DNA of 64,000 bases from Datisca glomerata (lineage: Eukaryota; Streptophyta; Magnoliopsida; Cucurbitales; Datiscaceae), in contig QANY01013337.1 of the NCBI GenBank assembly GCA_003255025.1, forward strand, positions 1,800,237-1,864,236, written 5' to 3'. Positions 1-10,164 of the stretch are shown one piece after another (positions within the stretch are counted from its first letter, which is position 1; each line of letters starts with the position of its first letter). The position numbers and the translations under genes were made by a program. The notes under the pieces were generated by a model, which worked only from the letters and a program-made list of their open reading frames with translations, searched no databases and was not told where the DNA came from.

Positions 1-392
1 GAGCAATCAACACGGATAAGAAAATGTTGGTTTAAAAGATCATCTTGAAATTTTAAAACACATTTCACAATTGCTAAACATTCTTGTTTAATTGTCGGGT
101 AATTTTTTGCTGGTCCTTTCCAAGTACCAGAGGTGAATCTTAATAATTCTTCTTTATGAGTTTGGGGATTTAGCTGTTTCAAAATACCTCCATATCCTAG
201 GTTAGAGGCATCAGTTTCTACTATTTTATTCCATGTCGGGTGTGGTAAAGCTAAACAATGTAATTGTTGAATTTTAGTTTTAATATGCTTAACTGCTAAG
301 GTAAGATTTGATGTCCAAGGTATAAGTTTCTTTTGGAGTCTCTGATTTAGTAGGGCAGTATCCTGAGCTAATTGAGGATAAAAGTCACGAAT
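1..392 (-). pseudogene. Pararetroviral RNase H domain, N-terminal part, cut by window edge
   Basis: The reverse-transcriptase frame continues past the stop at 393-395. It shows an RNase H start with the motif ETDASNLGYGG near 190-235, where the Asp is the first catalytic acid of the fold. In the parent virus this domain degrades the RNA strand during reverse transcription. The domain is incomplete because the window ends. The upstream nonsense codon would separate it from the reverse transcriptase. Confidence 0.75.
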
Positions 393-3014
393 TTAGTTCA
401 GGCTTCCTAGAAAGCGTTGTAATTGAGTTTTGTCTGTTATTTCATCTGAAAACTTAGATGCAAACTCTATACTACGATTAATGGGAATAATAGTGCCATT
501 AGATATGTTATGGCCTAAGAATCTAACAGTTGTTTGAAATAATTTCATTTTAGGAGCAGATAAAACTAAGCCATTTCTAATAATCACATGCTTCAGAATA
601 TTCAGATGTTTAAAATGTTGGTCTATGGATGATGAGAAAATTAAGACATCATCAATATAACAGATAATGAATGCAGTGTAAGCATTGAAAATATCATTCA
701 TTATATGCTGGAATTCAGATGGACCATTTTTAACACCAAATGGTAAAACATTCCATTCAAAATGGCCAAAAGGTACAGTAAAAGCAGTTTTATACCTGTC
801 AGCTTCAGTTATTTGGATTTGCCAGAATCCAGATTTCAGATCAAATTTTGAAAAGATCACAGAATCATAAAGTCTATCTAACAGATCTTTTTTATTCGGA
901 ATTGGATATCTAATCCATTGTAAAGCATCATTTAATGGTTTATAATTGATCACTAATCGAGGTGATCCTCTTTCTATCTCAGCATTTTTGTTTACATAGA
1001 AGCCAGTACAACTCCAAGGAAATTTACTGGGTCTAATTAATTTCTTTGTTAACAAAGATTCAATGTCAGTTTTGCAGAGTTCTAAATATTCCTTCTTCAT
1101 TTGACTAGGTTTGGATTTAGTAGGAATATTCTTCTCATTGAAGTCAGGCTGATATGGCAAAGAAATGATGTGTTTCTTTCTATCCCCTAAAGTATTAGGG
1201 ATATCACTACAAGTCTCAAATTGGAATTCATGAAGAATAGTTTGAATTCTCTTTTGTAGTGCTGGTTGTTGAATACGTTGGTCAACAGTTAAGAAGTGTA
1301 TCTCTTTTTGTAGTAAATTGATCTGGTTGGTTTTATTATCAATCAGATGTCTGATGATATCAACTTTTTTTGTATATGGTTTGGTAATGAATTCAAAGGA
1401 AATGTCAACAGTATCTACAACTGTATGGATACCTGAGGTATCAATTATGGTAATAGGCATAATTGAATTGAGAAAAGGATTGCCTAATATAATGCTTTGT
1501 GTCATATTCTTGATGAGCACAAATGAGGCAGGTATGCAAACTCCCTGTTTGCAGATAAGTGCTTCTGGAATTTTATATTGAATTCTCATAGAATTCCCAC
1601 TGGCGCTTGTGAGGGATTGAGTAGTTGTATGAAAATATTTTAAAGGAATTAATCCTTCATCGATACAATTCATATCTGCACCACTATCTACTAAGACAAC
1701 GGCGTCAGTTATGAGGAAATCAGGTTTGATTACTAAGGTAATCTTCGTATACCATTTCTGAAAAGTTACCTGGTTAAGAAGGAAGAGATACGGATTATTT
1801 TCTTTTGTCTGATCTGGTGAGATCTGACAAGTCTGATCAGGGGAAGTCAAAGTTTGATTTTGAAGTTGACTAGGAGATGGCTGATCTGGTGAGGTCAAAC
1901 GTTGACTTTGACTTTGACCTGGCTGATCTGTTGAAGGCAGATCTGAGAACACAACAGGGGCTTTCCCTTTGGTTGTAGACTGTTTGATGAGATTTAACTC
2001 GTGAGAAAAGATTTGATGTGCAGTTTTTAACTGCTGGATGTCAGATTTTATAATATTAATCTCCATTTTCAGATCAGAAATGGTTACGGGTTTATGAGGA
2101 ATATACTCCTGCTGAATACGGTTTAACAGTTCTTTCATACTGTAATTTTCTATGGGTTTGATCTCAGGAGTGGAATATTCTCTGTAACAAGTTTCTAAAA
2201 ACTTGAGTTTCATCTCTGGATCAGTAATTTGATCAGCTGTGGCAAGAAGAGATCGTTGAGTGTCAGATAAAACATTTAGACCTTGTCCTTTCAGATCTAA
2301 ACCGTTCATCTCAACTATTGCCTTCCAATAGTTAGATTCTGTTATGGCGTTGTAGTTCTTAGAGCTGCAGCAAGGTTGATCAGGCTGATCAGAAGTGGTA
2401 GAAGAATCAGATTCAGATGCAGAAATGTATGCAACGTCATCATCTGAATTGGTGGTAGAACTGTCTTCAGAGAGGCAGTTCAGAATCTTCTGTTGGGTTT
2501 CTTCATCGAGAGCTAACTCATGAAGTTTTCTTTTAAATTTAGATCGGCATTTGTTGGCAAAGTGTCCAGTTAATCCACACTTATAACAGACAGTTTTGAG
2601 TTTACTGTTATGAGACTTCTGATGTGGTGGAGGTCTATATTTGTGTTCTTTATGTCTGAATTTCTTTTTGGAGAAGTATTTTTTATGCGGTTTAGGATGT
2701 TTTGAAGAAATCCTAGGAGGTTTGGATGAAGAAGTGGTTGGATAATGAATTTTCGTATCATAGGCAAATTGATCACAAAATTCACCTAATTCTGTTCTGT
2801 TGTCCAAATTCTGGTTCTTCATCATATGTTGAAGTTTCATATCATTGCATAAGCCTAGTCCTTCTTCTATTACTAGGGCAATGAGATGTCCATACGTATA
2901 TTGATCATAAGGAATATCCATTTGATCATGTTTATCTCGGAGTTTTCTTCTGCTGAAAAAGACTTGGGAGGCCATCAATGAACTTTGCCTTCCAATGTTC
3001 ATTGTTTGCGTCAC
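393..3014 (-). pseudogene. Pararetroviral polyprotein segment: coat-protein end, zinc knuckle, protease, reverse transcriptase
   Basis: This is the longest open frame in the window, 873 codons. Around residues 90-140 there is a Lys/His-rich basic stretch, followed near 141-154 by a zinc knuckle CYKCGLTGHFANKC of the capsid-RNA binding type. Acidic, Ser/Asp-rich and Gln/Pro-rich linkers follow (about 180-410). The retroviral-type aspartic protease motif DSGAD lies near residue 440. The reverse transcriptase occupies about 620-870, with FSKFDLKSGFWQIQI in the first catalytic block and YIDDVL near residue 786. The first codons overlap the coat-protein frame and do not mark a true start, because the reading passes between frames near 2950. 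The frame ends at a nonsense codon inside the domain, with homologous sequence continuing beyond. It is recognisable as viral rather than Gypsy by the flanking movement and coat regions. Confidence 0.85.
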
Positions 3015-3876
3015 TTCTCTGCATGACTTTCATAAGAAAGACATCTTTATACCATCTGAAGTGGGTTAGAGAAGGGCATCTCAGGTTTTGGAGAAGTTCT
3101 CTGTGTCTATCAGTATTGACAATTCCTGGGCCAAGGAAATGGTGGATAATGGATTGGGCTAGGGTATAACAAGCGTCTTCAGTTCTGGTATGAGTACCAG
3201 TGATCGGGTCAATATGAATTTTGAAAGAGTCTAAGATTTCTTGGCGTTGACTTTTAGTGAGACAATTGTCCCACCAGTCTTTCAGTATTCCTGTGAAACC
3301 ATTGACCAGGAATCTGCAGATCTGGTGATCTGTATTATCATTATGTTTACAAACAGAAGAATACATGATCATCTGATGAATGGTCTCGAAGACCTGATAT
3401 TCTGTTTTACCATCTATGTTCCATTCGTAGATGGTTTTCCCATGGTAAGATTTCTGAGAATGAAGAAAGTCTTCTTCATATAGAATATCTTGGGGAGTAG
3501 GTCTAGGGTAATAATACCTACTTGGTCCAGTTAAAGCCGTACGAGTTGTAGGTCTTTTGGAATAGTCAGAAGATAGTTTGTTGAGGGAATCATCAAAATT
3601 CTTCTGAATGTCAAGAATTTGAGAGAGTGAATACTCTTCTGGTTCATCAGGATTTGGTGCATCCTGATTCATCATGTTGAGTTGTCCTGAAGATGATTCA
3701 GGCACGGTTTTATCAGGTGTTGAGATCTTTAAATTCTTGATTTTATCCATTATGGATTCCATGAAGTCTTCCTCCTTCTTACTGGATTTTAATTTAAAAT
3801 TCTGGACATCTAAAGGAGGCTTAAGAGTAACTGGTTCAATCGTTAATTTAGGTTTATCAGCTGGAGAAGTTTTAGA
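2932..3876 (-). pseudogene. Pararetroviral coat-protein region
   Basis: The frame is open from just after a stop at 3877-3879 to 2932; the first ATG is at 3762, but homologous codons continue above it. The sequence has the Trp-rich caulimovirid capsid region, with GFTGILKDWWDNCL and the segment ending HWKAKFIDGLPSLF. In this family this region forms the virion shell. The end overlaps the protease/reverse-transcriptase frame by 83 bases, and homology passes from one frame to the other near 2950, so a one-base shift has split a formerly continuous polyprotein. The part at 3353-3520 is duplicated at 5000-5212. Confidence 0.75.
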
Positions 3877-4360
3877 TTAACTGAGTTCCTACAGTTTGAA
3901 GGAAGAGGTTTGTGTAATTGTTCTGTTTGGTTACAGGTACAATATCTTTTACCTTAACAATATCCTGATGGTTGGTCTTATCCGGCACCTCAGTATAGGG
4001 GTTAATGACCAAAGGTTTTTGGTTACCTTGTCCTGGAGCCAGTTCTAAGGATAAAGGTGGTGGATGAATAGCTTGATAAGTCCTACCAGTAGTGGTAATC
4101 CAAGTTTTCTGTATATTGGTAAGAACTTGTAACTGTTGGTCATCCTTAATTTTAACTCTTTGAGTGAGCTGGTAATACCATTCGGGGAAAGACTGAAGGG
4201 ATTGATTTTGTTCTAATTGGAAGTAGTACAGATTCTTCAGATCTAAGAGCAGTTGAGGATTATGGTTGGAGAAATACCAATCTCGGAAATCCTTATATTT
4301 TGGTTGCATAAAATCCTGGTGAAGACTTTGTCTTAACATGCTATTTGGTATAAAATCCAT
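3872..4360 (-). pseudogene. Pararetroviral segment between movement and coat proteins
   Basis: This 162-codon open stretch lies between the movement-protein and coat-protein pieces and ends at a stop at 3872-3874. It is rich in Gln, Tyr and Trp (for example FRDWYFSNHNPQLLLDLKNL), a composition usual for the variable linker or N-terminal capsid region. I recognise no catalytic motif. The frame differs by one base from the coat-protein frame that follows, so the join near 3875 is another frameshift. Assignment rests on position. Confidence 0.55.
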
Positions 4361-4410
4361 TTAAATGTTGAATTGCATGTCACTTGTGTTAGGGCTCAGA
4401 GGCCTTCTGT

Positions 4411-4999
4411 TTATGGTGGATTCATACACACCATGAGGAATCTGATTTTCACTGATGTGAATTCCTCTAATCTGATCTTGATCCTCCGGGGGGAAAAATG
4501 ATCAGATTCCTCTAAACCATGAGGTTCAGTGAAAGAGGCTCGAGAAGATTCGGGGAGATCCACTTGATAAGGAGGTACAGTTTGGCGACTAAGACTAGAA
4601 GAGCTTCTGGTCAGAGGCAGAGGTGGTCTTTGAAAACGAAGGTAAATATTACCACCGTGAGTTTGGATGACATCATCCAAAGATTTCAAATGACTGGTCT
4701 GGTAGGGACAGCCTGGGAAATTTGCCAGGTGTCAGGAAAGGTGATGTCAGACCAGGGAATCATACGAGGAACAGCCACTTGGCTGTTGAACAGATTTGTA
4801 TCTATTAGGACTGTATGTCCTTGCTCACTTTGCTTTCTGGTATACGGATTCAAGGTTGTTAAAACCTTTAGATGAATCCTAAAGAGGATAGCAAAGGGAG
4901 ATGATCCTGGTAGATAATCATAGCCATGCGATTGAATGCGAAGTTCAAGTATTTTGGCTAGATTGCTGTCAAATAAAGCAATACTTAAATTCAGATAAA
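4411..4999 (-). pseudogene. Pararetroviral movement-protein fragment (30K-type), truncated and frameshifted
   Basis: From 4999 to about 4684 the minus strand is open and shows the 30K-superfamily core in the caulimovirid form, including LNLSIALFDSNLAKI and PRMIPWSDITFPDTWQI. A stop follows. The next stretch (4689-4411) is open in another frame and begins SLDDVIQTHGGNIYLRF. Movement proteins of this family line plasmodesmata for cell-to-cell spread. The N-terminal half is missing: at 5000 the sequence changes abruptly into inverted coat-protein DNA. Confidence 0.65.
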
Positions 5000-5212
5000 T
5001 ATTATCACCCTAGACCTACTGCCCAAGATATTCTATATGAAGAAGACTTTCTTCATTCTCAGAAATCTTACCATGGGAAAACCATCTACGAATGGGACAT
5101 AGATGGACAGAAGAATACATGATCATCTGATGAATGGTCTCGAAGACCTGATATTCTGTTTTACCATCTATGTCCCATTCGTAGATGGTTTTCCCATGGT
5201 AAGATTTCTGAG
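5000..5212. repeat. Inverted duplication of viral coat-protein DNA (49-bp perfect hairpin arms)
   Basis: 5000-5106 carries coat-protein codons on the plus strand, and 5107-5212 carries the neighbouring codons on the minus strand. Positions 5058-5106 and 5164-5212 are perfect reverse complements (49 of 49), separated by a 57-base loop. Segment 5107-5212 is a copy of 3353-3458 with one mismatch. Both hairpin arms share a base (GGGACATA) that differs from the main copy (GGAACATA), so they resemble each other more than the main copy. Confidence 0.9.
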
Positions 5213-5216
5213 TATA

Positions 5217-7530
5217 TATATAATTGGTATAAGTATATCCTTTATTTTTTTACTAAGTAGTCTATTAATTACCATTTCTTTTTTATTTCAATAATTGCCA
5301 TTTCAATAGAAAAAATTACGGACCTTTTTTTAATTTGAATCACTCAGATCGCTAATTATCAATATTTCCTTTCTTTCTTTATTGCTAATGAAACATCAAA
5401 TGAATGATCATGGATGATAACTAGTTCAAACAAGTGTCACTTAAATAGTAACAAGATTTAAAAAAATGAAAAGACTTGTGAGAACATAATAAATTTTAAA
5501 GCTCAATTATTTGCACAATCTTTATATCAATGTTTAACTCTCTATTTTATGCATTTTTATGTATGAAAAATTATCATAGGAAATTTTTACATCAAATATA
5601 CACTTTCAACCCATTAAAGGGTTGATTCACATTGAGTTCATTTTCACCCCACAAAGACTTTATCATCATCCTCATTGAGTGAATAGATGCAAAGATATCA
5701 CATCATCAAATTTATAGGAAATCATCATTCACAAAATAAAACTCACACACTTATATATTGAAAAAGAAACAAAGACTATGCACTATATGAGTATGAAGGA
5801 GAGATGGTGAAGAACAAAGAATAAGATAATGTTGTTAGCTAATGTGTAATAAATTTAAACTATATTAACAAAAGAATGAGAGAAAATGAATAAGTGAATA
5901 GAAATGTAAACTCTCTTTCTTTCTATCTTAGAAAATCTCTCATATTTCTCACACACTCTCTCTAAAAAAAATCATCTCCTTCTCTCTCAAGACCTCTCTT
6001 TCCGTCTCCCAAAATGACCTCCCCTAAAGTGAAAACCTCATATCTATTTATAGGCAAATTTAAGGCTTCACTTTTTACTTTTAGTCTTTTTACTCCTTTT
6101 TTATTTTTATTCCTTGGACCATTTTTCTAATTTTTAGCTTTTGGGCTATTTTTCAAATCATACATATAGTCTAGACTATTATATGACCAAAAAAAGAAAT
6201 ATGTATTTAAATTATGAGACCGGATAAAATACGGTAGCTACAGCTGCCCCTTTCGTTCACACTTCTAAACTTAGAAGGTGTACAAAGGTGTAGATAAGTA
6301 TTTTGATAAAAAAAAGTTTAAAAAGCTGTATGGATAAGGGGAATAGAAACCTCGACTGGTTCAGACTCTATGAAATGAGATAATTATGAAGTGAACCTAA
6401 ATAGACACAAGCTTTGACCTAGACTCAATGGGAGCTTCGATTTAACTAAGATATTTGAAAGGAAATGGACATGGATGGATACAGGCTTCGATCTCGACTC
6501 AATTCAGGTTCGATTTAACCGAGATATTTGAAAAAACTAGACCTGGATAAACACAAACTTCGAACTCGACTCAATTCGGGGTTTGATTTAACCAAGATAT
6601 TTGAAAGAAAATGAACCTAGATAGACTCAAGCTTTGACCTCGACTCAATTCAGGTTCGATTTAATTAGAGATATCTAAAAGAAAATGAATCTTGATAGAC
6701 ACAGGCTTCGACCTTAACTCAATTCGAGGTTTGATTTAACCGAGATATTTGAAAGAAATGGACCTGGATAGACACATGCTTCGACCTCGACTCAATTTGG
6801 GGTTTGATTTAACCGAGATATTTGAAAAAAAATAAAAACCTGGATAGACACATGCTTCGACCTCGACTCAATTCGGGGTTCGATTTAAACAGAGATATTT
6901 TAAAGAAAATGAAATGATAGTTGATCTGATTTATACAAGTTTCATAGGTTTGCTAGAGCTAGACTAGTGCGAGCTCTAAATGTTGAAAAATCATGTGTGG
7001 ATTTTGGAAAAAAAAATATTCTGAAATAATTCATGCACCGGAATTCTATCAAAATAGAGCAATGTAATGCATGTCTATGCATTGTAATTCTTGAATATAA
7101 ATGCAAAGTAGTGATTTTGAATGCATGCATGCTACGCATGGTTGTGAACATTTGTAAGAAAATTATTTGATGATTATTTTTAAAAGTTGACAAATGTAAC
7201 TATATCCTCCATCATTCAAAACAATCACTTAGCCTATGATCATGGACTCACAATTAAGTATCAATCATACTTTCAAGAAATGATGCATCATTATTCATTG
7301 GTTTATGCCCCAATATTCAGCTTTGTGTCAGTGAAGAAGACAAAAGAATAATTTTTCCATATTTTCCTTCTTTTCTTTCAATCCTGTTTTAGCTTTTGTC
7401 ATGCGCATACTGACTTTCTTTGTGATGACTTTTCAGATTTCATCTCGCATTCAGACTGCCCTTCTCAGTTTCTTTTCTTTTCTTCTCTCTCTTTTTTAAT
7501 CAATTAGCTTTCATCTAACCAAGTTTATGC
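5217..7530 (-). mobile_element. LTR (or LTR-derived region) of a Ty3/Gypsy element, minus orientation
   Basis: The region lies directly downstream, on the minus strand, of a Gypsy integrase end. On the minus strand it has a TATA box (TATAAATAG, 6044-6052) followed by a pyrimidine-rich leader (5900-6030) and preceded by the stretch GGGGCAGCTGTAGCTACCG (about 6230-6250), which I associate with Tat-type LTRs. A 73-bp tandem array lies in the presumed U3. I could not fix either end: the low-coordinate side abuts the viral relic in AT-rich sequence and the high-coordinate boundary is a guess. Confidence 0.55.
6385..6912. repeat. 73-bp tandem repeat array in Gypsy U3 (about 7 units)
   Basis: The core GATTTAAC recurs at about 6439, 6512, 6585, 6658, 6733, 6805 and 6882, giving spacings of 72-77 bases. 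Each unit contains a block like CTCGACTCAATTCGGGG followed by GATTTAACCGAGATATTTGA. Such arrays are typical of U3 parts of Tat/Gypsy LTRs. Confidence 0.85.
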
Positions 7531-7770
7531 TTCTAAGTTATTTTAAGAGTAATTAATGATATTTTTATTTGCCTTGGAATTAAGCGCAATAAGGAATAAT
7601 GCAAATAACGGGAAGACGAAGTATATATGTTTGTCAACTAAAAAGAGCTCTTTATTAACGATGAACGATTTATAAACAAGGATTTGACAAAATTATGGAA
7701 TAAGAATTACTCCAGTATACGAGACAGTTCTTTGAAATCTTTTTTTTGCCCAACTTCGCCTTTCCCATAT

Positions 7771-8463
7771 TTAGAGCGGTAAGACGAAGTACTTCTTATA
7801 GGCATCAGAATTAACTGGATGCGATAAATCATCACCATCCATGTTTGTTAGCATGAGAGCTCCTCTAGAGAAGGCCTTATTGACAACGAAAGGTCCTTCG
7901 TAATTTTGGATCAACTTCCCACAGTGATCCTTTTGATATGCGAGTATCTTTTTCAACATCAAATCTCCTTCTCGGAAAAATCGGGGACGTAACGTTTTGT
8001 CATATGCGTGCATCATTTTTCTTTGATATAATTGCCCTCTACATAATGCAGTCAATCTTTTTTCCTCGATGAAATTTAATTGCTCATATTGTGTTTGTAC
8101 CCACTCTGCTTCTTCTAATTTCGTCTCCATTAAGACTCTGAGAGAAGGAATTTCCACCTCGATTAGAAGGATCGCTTTCATGCCATATATCAAAGGGAAT
8201 GACGTTGCCCTAGTTGATGTTCAGACTGATGAGCGATATCCATGTTGAGCGAAAGGAAGCATCTCATGCCAATCCTTATAAACATCCGTCATCTTGTTTA
8301 TGATATTTTTTATGTTCTTATTAGCTACTTCCGCTGCTATGTTCATCTTAAGAGATGAATTATGATGCTTAATTTTGAACTGCTCACATAATTCTTTCAT
8401 CATCTTATTGTTTAAATTTATCCCATTATCTATGATGATCCTTTCAGGTAAACCATATCGGCC
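7771..8463 (-). pseudogene. Ty3/Gypsy integrase C-terminal fragment
   Basis: The minus strand carries the end of an integrase core and the C-terminal tail of a plant Gypsy polyprotein. Motifs include RYGLPERIIIDNG, YKDWHEMLPFAQHGYRSS, VEIPSLRVLMETKLEEAEW, KLIQNYEGPFVV and the ending HPVNSDAYKKY. The frame is continuous except for one in-frame TGA near 8207. It starts abruptly at about 8463, where the duplicated LINE/foldback segment joins, so the rest of pol is missing. Integrase inserts the DNA copy into chromosomes; this copy cannot. Confidence 0.85.
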
Positions 8464-8587
8464 TAGATGAAGGCCTCTTTAAATGCCAAAAGTTCACCAT
8501 GTGTTGGAGAGAGACCCGGAAACCCGAAGACTAAAAAATATTCCCTTTGAGTTTTGGAGCTATCAACCCTAAACCACAAAACACTAA

Positions 8588-10164
8588 GGGTTTTTTTTGT
8601 TAAACTAGACCTCTAGACTAATCATTTTGCAGAAATGAACCATATACTAATTTTTATTTTCCCTGACCCCTGGCCAACATTCTACTAAAATTATATTTAT
8701 GAAGTTAAATGTTTACCCTTCACCTCATTTCTCCTTCTTTTTTCATTTTTTCCACTTCTTCGTTTTCTTCTTCGCCTTCTTCTTCATCTTTTTACTTCTT
8801 CATGCAACAACAAAATATTTATTTATTTTCTTCTTTATGTTCATGAACTTTCTGAGAATATTTATTTATTTATTTTTCTAAAAATGAGTTTTTGCCCATT
8901 TTTACAGATTTGAACCAGAAAATCTAACGGCAACCCATATATGAAAATGAGTTTTTGCCTATTTTTATAGATATGAACCATATCTAGCCATAAATCATAT
9001 CTGAAAATGGGTTTTACCCATTTTTGGCAGCAATTCATTCTTCTAGCTCTTTTTTGACGTTTTACTTTTTTTAATCATTCGACGTTTATTTTTGGAGTGT
9101 CATTCATGGAGGTACATTGGCGTCATGTACCTATCGTGTAGACTACACGATGGCTACACTAGCATCGTGTAGCCATCGTGTACACTACACGATGAGTACA
9201 CTAGTATCGTGTAGTCTATACGATGGGTACACTGATATCATGTAACCATCGTGTAGACTCACATTGGGTACACTAACATCGTGTAGACTACAGATGAGTA
9301 CACTGACATCGTGTAACCATCATATAGTCTACACGATGGGTAAACTAGCATCGTGTAATCTACACGATGAGTACACTGGCATCGTGTAGCAATCATGTAA
9401 TATACACGGCACGCTAGTGTAGCCATCGTGTAGACTACACGATAGCTACACGACGCCAGTGTACTCATTGTGTAGACTGCATGATGACTACACGATGCCA
9501 GTGTCACCATCGTGTAGTATACACATAATCTACACAACGCTAGTGTACACATCGTGTATACTACACGATATCAGTGTACTCATCGTGTAGGCTGCATGAT
9601 GTCAGTGTACCCATCATGTAGTGTATAGTGTAGCCGTCGTATAATCTAGCGTACCCATATGAATGACACTCCAAAAATAAAACGTCAAAGGATTAAAAAA
9701 AAGTAAAACGTCAAAAAATAACTAGAAAAAGGTATTGCTGCCAAAAATGGGTAAAATCCAATTTTCAAATCTGGTTTGCGACTAGATATGATTCAAATCT
9801 GTAAAAATAGGTAAAAACCCATTTTTAGATCTGGGTCAGATTTGATTTTTTGAAGATCTTTTGGTTCAGATCTGTAAAAATAGGTAAAAACTCATTTTAA
9901 GAAAAAAATAAATAAATATTCTCAGAAAATTCATGAACATGAAGAAGAAAAGAAATAAATATTTTACTATTGTATGAAGAAGTAAGAAGATGAAGAAGAC
10001 GGATATAAAATGTAGAAGAAAACGAAGAAGTGAAAAAAATGAAAAATAAAGAAGAAAAAATGAGGTGAATCATAAATATGTAACTTTATAAATGGATTTT
10101 GAGTGAAGTGTGTGTTAGAGGCCAGAAGAAACAAAAATTAGACTAGGGTTCACATAAAAAACCC
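8588..10164. mobile_element. Foldback-type DNA element, copy 1 (long inverted arms)
   Basis: The ends are GGGTTTTTTTT (8588) and AAAAAACCCC (to about 10165). The left arm (about 8640-9115) and right arm (about 9655-10135) are inverted copies of each other. Matching blocks include TTTTTGACGTTTTAC / GTAAAACGTCAAAAA, GGAGTGTCATTCAT / ATGAATGACACTCC, and a long T/C-rich stretch of TTCTTC type opposite GAAGAA-rich sequence. The centre continues the symmetry as short palindromes. No transposase is encoded. It sits inside a LINE RNase H domain. I see no convincing target-site duplication. Confidence 0.8.
9115..9655. repeat. Central palindromic array (CATCGTGTAG / CTACACGATG)
   Basis: About 540 bases are built from alternating CATCGTGTAG and CTACACGATG blocks separated by linkers such as AGTACACTGGC and GCCAGTGTACTC. 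Many adjacent pairs form perfect short palindromes, for example CATCGTGTAGACTACACGATG at about 9133. The whole array is roughly symmetric around 9400, where the linker orientation flips. Open frames through it are by-products of the repeat. Confidence 0.85.

Larger units (their letters stand above)
1..5212 (-). mobile_element. Endogenous pararetrovirus fragment (Caulimoviridae, petuvirus/florendovirus-like), degraded
   Basis: Read on the minus strand, the segment carries in order a movement-protein piece, a coat-protein region, a CCHC zinc knuckle, an aspartic protease, a reverse transcriptase and the start of RNase H. This is the domain order of caulimovirids that encode these domains in one long frame, such as petuviruses and florendoviruses. 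No integrase is seen, which separates it from LTR retrotransposons. The frame is broken by frameshifts near 4690, 3875 and 2950 and by an in-frame stop at 393-395. The 5' end of the movement protein is replaced at about 5000 by inverted coat-protein sequence, and the other end leaves the window. It is an inactive chromosomal relic. The exact genus is an inference. Confidence 0.88.

Noticed and set aside
9259..9552. 97-codon frame in the foldback centre
   Set aside because: It is a reading through the CATCGTGTAG palindrome array and is not conserved in copy 2.
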